In this document: positions 1 through 5,390 of the stretch, one piece after another
How the letters are laid out: the number at the start of each line of letters is the position of its first letter
Position numbering within the stretch: the first letter of the stretch is position 1
Assembly (NCBI GenBank): GCA_002315255.1
Contig: DCGM01000111.1
Coordinates: forward strand, 1 to 22,671
DNA: 22,671 nt
Source of the DNA: Lachnospiraceae bacterium UBA1778
GTDB lineage: Bacteria; Bacillota; Clostridia; Lachnospirales; Lachnospiraceae
Direction of reading: 5' to 3'
The notes under the pieces: generated by a model
Told to the model about the DNA's origin: nothing
Databases searched by the model: none
Seen by the model: only the letters and a program-made list of their open reading frames with translations
Made by a program: the position numbers and the translations under genes

Positions 1-428
1 ACCGTCAGACCATGTTTGCGGAATTCGAACTTTGGATGGGCCGGATGTGCGAAAGCGGCCAGACGCTGACGGCAGACCTGTTAAGCAAAAAGTATCACGA
101 GCTGAATAAGCTCTTCTTCGGACCGGATATGGTTTCGGATGACGAGATTGCGCTCGAATGGGCCCGTATCCCGCACTTCTTCTATAACTACTACGTTTAT
201 CAGTATGCGACCGGTTTCTCGGCAGCGTGCGCGTTAGCAAACCGCATCCTGTCGGAAGGCGCTCCGGCTGTCGCGGATTATAAGAAATTCCTGTCAGGCG
301 GCTGCTCCTTAGATCCGATTTCGCTCTTAAAGATCGCAGGCGTCGACATGGGTTCTCCGGAACCGGTCAATTCCGCATTAAAGCTCTTCGCAGAACTGGT
401 GGACGAGCTCGAAAAACTCGCGGACTGA
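1..428 (+). CDS. pepF: Oligoendopeptidase F (M3B), C-terminal part
   Basis: This is the C-terminal end of a zinc oligopeptidase that degrades short peptides in the cytoplasm. The reading frame is open from base 3 and continues off the left edge, so the HExxH zinc site is outside the window. The visible part begins with RQTMFAEFE and contains the helical segment HFFYNYYVYQYATGFSAA, both typical of the end of PepF. It ends LDPISLLKIAGVDM followed by a helix of about 25 residues, the normal terminus of the family. The first ATG in view (position 12) is internal, not a start. The stop is TGA. A strong hairpin lies 75 bases downstream, and the next gene, tyrS, is convergent. A second, differently built M3 peptidase is encoded at 3443-5140. 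Family assignment is firm; substrate is unknown. Confidence 0.93.
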   Translation, partial: RQTMFAEFELWMGRMCESGQTLTADLLSKKYHELNKLFFGPDMVSDDEIALEWARIPHFFYNYYVYQYATGFSAACALANRILSEGAPAVADYKKFLSGGCSLDPISLLKIAGVDMGSPEPVNSALKLFAELVDELEKLAD

Positions 429-503
429 TCGTGTCGGAGTCAAACGGCCGGACGACTCTCTCGCGGAGCAGACGGCGAACGGGACATGTTCCTGCCCCTT
501 GCC

Positions 504-538
504 AAAAAACGGATGGACTGACGGTCCATCCGTTTTTT
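504..538. terminator. Bidirectional rho-independent terminator between pepF and tyrS
   Basis: A perfect 15-bp inverted repeat (504-518 and 524-538) closes on the 5-nt loop TGACG. The stem starts with six A and ends with six T, so either strand gives a GC-rich hairpin followed by a U tract. It sits between two convergent genes and can serve both. Confidence 0.93.
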
Positions 539-605
539 ATATGCTATCGCGGTTTTTATGCTGCCGCAGTTTTATATGCTGCCCGATTTTGTATACTATC
601 GGTTT
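534..605. repeat. Degenerate 16-19 bp tandem repeats after the tyrS stop
   Basis: On the plus strand the core T(4-6)A-T-A-TGCT-G/A-C-CG recurs about four times, starting near 534, 553, 570 and 587, and fades into TTTTTACT at the tyrS stop. The units are imperfect and AT-rich. They fill the whole gap between the terminator and the tyrS stop codon. No coding potential is evident. Confidence 0.55.
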
Positions 606-1427
606 TTACTTGATTACTACTTTATACATCCGGTTCTTTCCAAGCCGGAGAACGTCGCCGTCCTTCAGGGTTAATCCCATATAATCCGCGGCTTTCTCTT
701 CATTCAGCTTTGCGCCGCCCTGCTCGAAAATACGGCGGACTTCGCCACGGCCTTTGAAATCGCCTTTCTCAATGAGCGCATTGGAAAGTTTGATCGCGTC
801 CGGAGCATCCTCTGCGCCGTTTAACACGATCTCCGGAACGTCATCCGGAATCTCGTTCTGCTGGAAGACCGAGATAAAGCGTTCCTTCGCAGCGGCCGCC
901 TCTTCAGCACCATGGTAAAGCGTTACGATTTCGGTCGCGAGATCCATCTTCACGTCACGCGGATTCTCGCCGTTCTTCAGGCGGCGTTCCACCTTCGCAA
1001 TCTCGTCCGGATGGACATCCGTGCAGAGGTTGTAGTACTTGATGATGAGGTTATCCGGCACTTTCATGCACTTCTCGTACATGACGGAGGCCGGCTCATT
1101 GACGCCGACATAGTTTCCTAAAGATTTCGACATCTTATTCACGCCGTCGAGGCCTTCGAGGATCGGCACGAAGAGCGTAAGCTGCGGCTCCTGACCGTAA
1201 TCACGCTGAATATTCCGTCCCATGAGGACATTGAACGTCTGGTCCGTTCCGCCAAGCTCGATATCAGCTTTGATTGCGACAGAATCGTAGCCCTGCATTA
1301 ACGGATAGAAGAATTCATGGACAGAAAGCGGAAGATGGTTCTCATAACGGTTCTTAAAGTCATCGCGCTCGAGCATGCGGGCGACGGTGCACTTCGCTGC
1401 CAGGTCAATGACATCGCCGAAGTTCAT
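606..1427 (-). CDS. tyrS: Tyrosyl-tRNA synthetase, C-terminal part (after in-frame TAG)
   Basis: This frame directly continues the gene at 1428-2537. The only interruption is one TAG codon (1428-1430), and the ATG at 1425-1427 follows it immediately. The 273 residues hold the second half of a class I TyrRS: the MNFGDVIDLAAK segment, the tyrosine-pocket region IELGGTDQTFN (57-67), the KMSKS ATP loop (98-102), the helical anticodon-binding part, and a C-terminal S4 RNA-binding domain ending in YKVVIK. No HIGH motif is present, so it cannot charge tRNA alone. It has no clear Shine-Dalgarno of its own, so separate translation would need stop-start reinitiation on TAGATG. Alternatives are a nonsense mutation, a base error, or readthrough. 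Stop TAA. Confidence 0.85.
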   Translation of the reverse strand: MNFGDVIDLAAKCTVARMLERDDFKNRYENHLPLSVHEFFYPLMQGYDSVAIKADIELGGTDQTFNVLMGRNIQRDYGQEPQLTLFVPILEGLDGVNKMSKSLGNYVGVNEPASVMYEKCMKVPDNLIIKYYNLCTDVHPDEIAKVERRLKNGENPRDVKMDLATEIVTLYHGAEEAAAAKERFISVFQQNEIPDDVPEIVLNGAEDAPDAIKLSNALIEKGDFKGRGEVRRIFEQGGAKLNEEKAADYMGLTLKDGDVLRLGKNRMYKVVIK

Positions 1428-2537
1428 CTATGCAAGCCATTCTGAGTTAAAGCGGACGTCCGCCTTCGACCGGTCGACAATCTTAAAGACCTGATCCGTA
1501 TAGGTTTTCGCATTCGCCATAACCTGCTCTTCGGTCAGCTGCTTCCGGGTGGCAGACTTGCCGGTCGGATCGCCGATCCGTCCCGTATAGTCGCCGATAA
1601 TGATCGTCGCATGATGACCGAGGTCCTGTAACTGACGGATTTTCCGAAGGACGACCGAGTGGCCGAGATGGATATCCGGTGCGGACGGGTCGAGGCCGAG
1701 CTTGATATTTAACGGGCGGCCTTCTGCCTTTGCATGCTGAAGCTTCGTGCGGATATCCGCGATATTCGTATGCTCCGCGACGCCCTTTAACATGATTTTG
1801 ATCGTGTTTTCGATTTCAATCTCATCTTCCGTGAGCTTTCCGATATTTCCTTCCGGATGCTCGCGGTCCAGGATGAGGACACGGGCTTCGCACTTGAAAT
1901 TCTCGGTTAAGATACTGCAGAGTTCTTCTGCTGCTTTATCGATTTCCGCCGCGTTCTTTGCACTGCCGTCGATCGGGAAAACGATATTCTTCGCGCTTCC
2001 GTCGAGTCTTCCGGCTTCCGTCTGACGCCAGATATAGCGGCGCGTGCGGACAGAATTGCCGGAGATATAAACCGGCTCGCCTGCCGTCAGCGCATCACCT
2101 TCGAGGTCATTCGCTTTGTTTTCGCAATCGCTCTCTTCTGCGAGACGGACGCAGAGATCGCCGTCTAAAGAGTCAATGTCATGCGCGCCGACCGGCATCC
2201 TGTACTTTAACGACACAAAATTGCCTGCATTTACAGCAGACGTAAGGGTCGGAAGCTCACCCTTCTTCGAAACGCGGAGCAGCAATGCTTCGATCGAAGC
2301 GGGGTGTTTGTTCGGGTTGATGCCGAGCGCTTTTAACGTATTCTGATAGAGCGCGAGCTCCGGCAGATTTTTCGGGTTCTCGCCGTTCAGTTCGCCATAA
2401 AGCTTTTGAACCTCGCGAGCAAGCATCGTGTCGACCTTTTCGACGCTCTTTGTATTGTCAATGCCTTCTGCCACAACGAGTCCGATCGTCAGTTCCGGCA
2501 CTTTTTCAAACACTTTTTCATCAATTCTAAATTTCAT
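1428..2537 (-). CDS. tyrS: B3/B4 editing-type domain fused to TyrRS N-terminal catalytic half
   Basis: Residues 1 to about 225 form a B3/B4 domain, the fold that in PheRS beta hydrolyses Tyr-tRNA(Phe). The marker stretch is NAGNFVSLKYRMPVGAHDID. A linker LTEDEIEIENTIK leads into a TyrRS nucleotide-binding half with GLDPSAPDIHLGHS (HIGH-type motif) and IIGDYTGRIGDPTGKS, ending at NSEWLA before TAG. I chose the ATG at 2535-2537: it has GGAG six bases upstream, and MKFRIDEKVFEK is how stand-alone B3/B4 proteins usually begin. The upstream in-frame ATG at 2547-2549 has a weaker site. Read through the TAG, the gene (606-2537) would give a protein of about 643 residues, against about 400-420 for ordinary TyrRS. 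The fusion suggests a linked proofreading role, which is inference. Confidence 0.88.
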   Translation of the reverse strand: MKFRIDEKVFEKVPELTIGLVVAEGIDNTKSVEKVDTMLAREVQKLYGELNGENPKNLPELALYQNTLKALGINPNKHPASIEALLLRVSKKGELPTLTSAVNAGNFVSLKYRMPVGAHDIDSLDGDLCVRLAEESDCENKANDLEGDALTAGEPVYISGNSVRTRRYIWRQTEAGRLDGSAKNIVFPIDGSAKNAAEIDKAAEELCSILTENFKCEARVLILDREHPEGNIGKLTEDEIEIENTIKIMLKGVAEHTNIADIRTKLQHAKAEGRPLNIKLGLDPSAPDIHLGHSVVLRKIRQLQDLGHHATIIIGDYTGRIGDPTGKSATRKQLTEEQVMANAKTYTDQVFKIVDRSKADVRFNSEWLA

Positions 2538-2586
2538 TTTCGGCTCCATTCGTCACCGGTTTCCCGGATTTTGACATATCTTTATC

Positions 2587-2615
2587 AGTTTACCACGCGA
2601 GAAGGCGGATGTCAA
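2587..2615 (-). promoter_or_regulatory. Promoter of tyrS
   Basis: On the minus strand a perfect -35 TTGACA (2610-2615) is followed by a 17-bp spacer and -10 TAAACT (2587-2592), with TG one base before the -10. Transcription would begin near 2580 and leave a leader of only about 40 nt. That is too short for the T-box that usually precedes tyrS in Bacillota. Confidence 0.8.
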
Positions 2616-2624
2616 AGCAAATGC

Positions 2625-2652
2625 TTGCTTTTCCGAAAAACTATGGTATAAT
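2625..2652 (+). promoter_or_regulatory. Promoter of tRNA-Val
   Basis: -35 TTGCTT (2625-2630), 16-bp spacer, -10 TATAAT (2647-2652) with an extended TGN element (TGGTATAAT). The start would be near 2659, about 60 nt before the tRNA. Only 9 bp separate its -35 from the divergent tyrS -35, and both flank the palindrome AAGCAAATGCTT (2615-2626). Confidence 0.82.
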
Positions 2653-2717
2653 AACGCATTGTGAAGAAGGTCCTGCATGGGGCGGCTGCCGTTTCCGCAT
2701 GCGACCGGGATTCTTTT

Positions 2718-2791
2718 GGAGTCATAGCTCAGCCGGGATGAGCGTTCGCCTCACACGCGAGAGGTCATGGGTTCGATCCCCATTGACTCCA
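2718..2791 (+). tRNA. tRNA-Val (anticodon CAC)
   Basis: A full cloverleaf can be folded by eye. The acceptor stem GGAGTCA pairs with TGACTCC. The D stem is GCTC/GAGC. The anticodon stem TTCGC/GCGAG encloses the loop CTCACAC with CAC at 2752-2754. The variable loop is 5 nt, and the T arm is ATGGG-TTCGATC-CCCAT. The discriminator base is A, and CCA is not encoded. It is a single tRNA with its own promoter and terminator, reading GUG valine codons. Confidence 0.97.
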
Positions 2792-2799
2792 CTTAAATT

Positions 2800-2836
2800 A
2801 AAAACACCGTTCCTTTTCCAAGGGAACGGTGTTTTT
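2800..2836 (+). terminator. Terminator of tRNA-Val
   Basis: A 14-bp perfect stem (2800-2813 and 2823-2836) with a 9-nt loop ends in TTTTT. It lies 9 nt after the tRNA. The A-rich left arm means it could also stop minus-strand transcription of the small gene at 2902-3078. Confidence 0.92.
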
Positions 2837-2901
2837 CTTTGTGCGATTCAGTGCTTGGGATATGCGGTCCCTAACGGAGCACATCACGCGTTGATTGACT
2901 G

Positions 2902-3078
2902 TTACATCAGCCCGTCAAAGGGGAAGTTTGTAACAATGCCGATGACGGCCTCAGTTGCGTTTCCGATAACTTGCGTTACCGCGGTAATCAGCACGAAAGA
3001 GAATGCGATTACCATAGCGCAGCCGAGGATCAACATTGCTATGCGGTCATTCTTACCCGCTTTTCCGTTCATATTCAT
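2902..3078 (-). CDS. Small single-pass membrane protein, unknown
   Basis: This is a 58-residue protein that I do not recognise. A short charged N-terminus (MNMNGKAGKNDR) precedes a hydrophobic segment of about 22 residues (IAMLILGCAMVIAFSFVLIT) and a mildly hydrophobic tail ending in FPFDGLM. The start is set by GGAGG six bases before the ATG at 3076-3078; a longer frame reaching 3111 has no comparable site. The stop is TAA. The gene stands alone between the tRNA terminator and an unusual AT-rich upstream region carrying phased TTGTGG boxes. The ribosome site and good hydrophobic pattern make it likely real. Function is unknown; possibilities include a small regulatory membrane protein. Confidence 0.62.
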   Translation of the reverse strand: MNMNGKAGKNDRIAMLILGCAMVIAFSFVLITAVTQVIGNATEAVIGIVTNFPFDGLM

Positions 3079-3101
3079 GTTCCGCCTCCATGTTGAACAT
3101 C

Positions 3102-3139
3102 TTGTGGTCATCTTGTGGACGACACACTTTATTTTGTGG
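3102..3139. promoter_or_regulatory. Helically phased TTGTGG boxes upstream of the small membrane protein
   Basis: TTGTGG occurs at 3102-3107, 3113-3118 and 3134-3139. Start-to-start spacings are 11 and 21 bp, about one and two helical turns, so all three face the same side of the DNA. The first two form an 11-bp direct repeat CATCTTGTGG(T/A). They lie between 24 and 61 bp upstream of the start codon at 3078. A protein-binding array is plausible, but the binder is unknown. Confidence 0.45.
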
Positions 3140-3170
3140 TTTTATCTTACAAAATAAATGTGAACATACA

Positions 3171-3232
3171 GTGTATCCTTTATGAAACATTCATCAAAAA
3201 AAATCACACATTTTGTGCAGGATACACAAAAT
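3171..3232. repeat. Nested inverted repeats in AT-rich intergenic region
   Basis: GTGTATCC (3171-3178) is matched by GGATACAC (3220-3227). ATTTTGTG (3210-3217) is matched by CACAAAAT (3225-3232) around a 7-nt loop. Further CACAA/TTGTG words follow, including TTCACA-ACTT-TGTGAA at 3360-3375. The rest of 3240-3360 is AT-rich, and I see no gene in it. Confidence 0.45.
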
Positions 3233-3373
3233 TCACAAACAGACAAAGTGTTCGATTAGGGCTCTGAAACCCTTTATTTATAAGGATTCTCAAAATCATT
3301 TTTTTCGCTTTTTCCGGCAATCATCGGACAAAAAGGACAAAACCGCCCCTGTTTTCGAGTTCACAACTTTGTG

Positions 3374-3422
3374 AAAAAAATAAGAACAGCCCTACCACTA
3401 GAGGTGGTAGGGCTGTTCTTAT
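3374..3422 (-). terminator. Terminator of the M3 peptidase gene
   Basis: A perfect 19-bp inverted repeat (3380-3398 and 3404-3422) with a 5-nt loop is followed on the minus strand by seven T (complement of the A run 3374-3380). It lies about 20 nt after the TGA stop of the gene at 3443-5140. Confidence 0.93.
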
Positions 3423-3442
3423 CCCCCATATATAGGGGCTCG

Positions 3443-5140
3443 TCAGGCCTTCTTCTCAAACTCGGAAATCACCTCGCGGATACCGTCGATGACCTCGCGG
3501 ATCGTCTCCTCTTCGAACGGGCTCTTTAAGGAGGCTGATTTTAAGAGGTCGAAATAGCCGCGGCTTCCGCCCATCTTGCAAAGCTCATAATAGTCATGCC
3601 ATGCGAGTCCGCGGTCTTTTCGTCCGCGTAAGAAGAGCTGGTGCGCACAGATCTGCGCCAGCGCATAATCGACATAATAGAACGGATGCATGAAGATATG
3701 CTGCTTCTGCATCCAGAAGCCGCCGCCCTCGAGGAAGGCATTGCCGTCATAATCGCGCCACGGAAGATAGATTTTCTCTATCTCCTGCCAGAATTTCCGA
3801 CGCTCCATCGGACCGGCCTTCGGATTCTCAAAGACACGGTGCTGGAACTCATCGACCGCCGTCATATACGGGATCGACGTTATCGTGTCGCACAGGTGCG
3901 CAAAGCGGTATTTGTCCGCCTTGTCGCCGAAGAAGCTCTCCATCCACGGATACGCGAAGGTTTCCATGCTCATCGAGTGGATTTCATTGATTTCGCTCGT
4001 CGAGGAGACGGAAAGCATCGTCTTCTGATGGCGGGATGCGGTATAGCATTCGAACGCGTGGCCGGCCTCATGCGTCAGAACGTCGACGTCGGCACTCGTT
4101 CCGTTAAAGTTCGAGAAAATGAACGGCGCTTTTCCCTTCGGGAGGAAGGTGCAGAAACCGCCGAGATGCTTGTTTAACCGGGTTTCCAGGTCAAACAGCT
4201 CATGCTCGCACATAAAGTCGAAGTATTCGCCGGTCTCCGGGGAAAGCTCGTGATACATGGCGCGCGCTTTTTCGACCAGTTCGTCTTTCGTGCCGATCGG
4301 AAGAGCATTGCCCTCCGGGAAAACCAGCTTTTCATCGTAGAAATGAAGCTTCTCTACGCCAATGCGCTGCCGCTGCTTTTCAAAAAGCTCGCTGCAGAAC
4401 GGGACGATAATCTTCGCGACAGCATTCCGGAATGCCGCGATATCCTCCGGCTTATAGTCGAAGCGTTCGCGTTTGATATAGATGTAATCAATGTAATTCT
4501 TAAAGCCAAGCTTTTTCGCCATACCGGCGCGGAGTCTGACGAGCCGGTCATAGGTCGCGTCGAGCTTCGCGGAAACGGACTCATAGAGCTTCGCCCACGC
4601 TTCGAACGCTTCCTTCCGCTCCGTGCGGTCGGTCGATTCCATATGCTTTAAAAGTCCATAGAAATTACAGGATTCGCCACGGAAATCTGTCACGCAGGAA
4701 GCTGCATCCTTCGAATACTGGTTGACCAGTTCCGACTCCTTTATGCCGTCCGCAAGCGTAAATACGCTGATCAGTTTCAGCGTGTGTTCAATCTTCTTCG
4801 TCAGGAAGTCGCCGAATTCCTCATCAAACTGCTTCCGGAACGGGCTCTTCACTAGCGTCTTATAGAATCCGAGCATCGGCATCTGAAGTGTGGCGCCGGC
4901 TTTGTTCAGATACTTCACTTCCTCGTCGTAGAACTTGTCCGCTTTGTTTATGGAGTTCCGGATCTCGACGATCGTCTCTGCATCGAACTGGTCGATCACC
5001 ACCTGCTCCGTTTCCTGGAACTTTTCCCGGAAGGTTTCATAATCGGGCGCCTTCTTTAATTCCTTCGTCAGCCGAAGAAGCTCCTTCTTCAGTTTCGGAA
5101 AATCCGGGCGCACATACTGGATCTCGCTGAATTTTTCCAT
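3443..5140 (-). CDS. M3 family oligoendopeptidase (PepF-related)
   Basis: This is a 565-residue cytoplasmic zinc peptidase predicted to cut oligopeptides. The M3 zinc site is HEAGH at residues 357-361, in the context DVDVLTHEAGHAFECY. The third ligand is probably Glu386 in TSEINEIHSMSMETF, 29 residues after the first His, as in thimet-type enzymes. Length and the C-terminal HPFYYVDYALAQICAHQLF segment match the M3 subfamily distinct from classical PepF. The start is the ATG at 5138-5140 with AGGAGG five bases upstream; an open frame extends to 5200 but lacks a ribosome site. The stop is TGA, followed by a strong terminator. The gene appears to be transcribed alone. All the expected active-site residues are present. 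Confidence 0.93.
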   Translation of the reverse strand: MEKFSEIQYVRPDFPKLKKELLRLTKELKKAPDYETFREKFQETEQVVIDQFDAETIVEIRNSINKADKFYDEEVKYLNKAGATLQMPMLGFYKTLVKSPFRKQFDEEFGDFLTKKIEHTLKLISVFTLADGIKESELVNQYSKDAASCVTDFRGESCNFYGLLKHMESTDRTERKEAFEAWAKLYESVSAKLDATYDRLVRLRAGMAKKLGFKNYIDYIYIKRERFDYKPEDIAAFRNAVAKIIVPFCSELFEKQRQRIGVEKLHFYDEKLVFPEGNALPIGTKDELVEKARAMYHELSPETGEYFDFMCEHELFDLETRLNKHLGGFCTFLPKGKAPFIFSNFNGTSADVDVLTHEAGHAFECYTASRHQKTMLSVSSTSEINEIHSMSMETFAYPWMESFFGDKADKYRFAHLCDTITSIPYMTAVDEFQHRVFENPKAGPMERRKFWQEIEKIYLPWRDYDGNAFLEGGGFWMQKQHIFMHPFYYVDYALAQICAHQLFLRGRKDRGLAWHDYYELCKMGGSRGYFDLLKSASLKSPFEEETIREVIDGIREVISEFEKKA

Positions 5141-5172
5141 GGTTTCCTCCTGTTTCCCTTCAAAAATGGCAC

Positions 5173-5216
5173 AAAAAGCGGCCGAACATACGAGTCGCAT
5201 ATTTAGCCGCCTTTTA
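5173..5216 (-). terminator. Possible terminator after nadDE
   Basis: On the minus strand AAAAGGCGGC pairs with GCCGCTTTTT (one G-U pair) across a loop of about 23 nt and ends in a T run. The loop is long, so this is a weaker case than the other terminators. It lies 33 nt upstream of the M3 peptidase start. Confidence 0.4.
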
Positions 5217-5225
5217 TCCTTAATG

Positions 5226-5269
5226 CGGTAAAAACCGCCTTTTTCGCGCTCAGCGCGTCTGTTTTACCG
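5226..5269. repeat. Nested stem-loops in nadDE to M3 peptidase gap
   Basis: CGGTAAAA (5226-5233) pairs with TTTTACCG (5262-5269). Inside it CGCGC-TCA-GCGCG (5245-5257) forms a second hairpin, and GCGG-TAAAAA-CCGC is an alternative pairing on the left arm. There is no T run directly after the outer stem, so its role (transcript end, processing site or repeat remnant) is open. No gene is seen in 5141-5376. Confidence 0.45.
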
Positions 5270-5308
5270 TAATACGGAATATGAAGCCCTGCTCCAGCCT
5301 TTTAAGCC

Positions 5309-5390
5309 GTAATCCGGCCTATCCGCCATCGCCGGCAGGTCAGTCGTAATCCGCTCTATCCGCCATCACCGGCAGGTCAGTCGTAATCCG
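5309..5390. repeat. 37-bp tandem repeat over the nadDE stop codon
   Basis: GTAATCCG begins at 5309, 5346 and 5383, a period of exactly 37 bp. The two full units differ at only a few bases; the third copy is partial and lies inside the gene. The repeated segment includes the codons for the last residues (PDYD) and the TGA, so the end of the gene has been copied downstream. Confidence 0.85.

Noticed and set aside
2609..3157. A 182-codon plus-strand frame across the tRNA
   Set aside because: It runs straight through the tRNA-Val gene and its terminator, so it is not a real coding region.
3100..3240. Replication origin with DnaA boxes
   Set aside because: TTGTGG and CACAA words resemble parts of TTATCCACA, but no full DnaA box is present and no dnaA, dnaN or partition gene is nearby.
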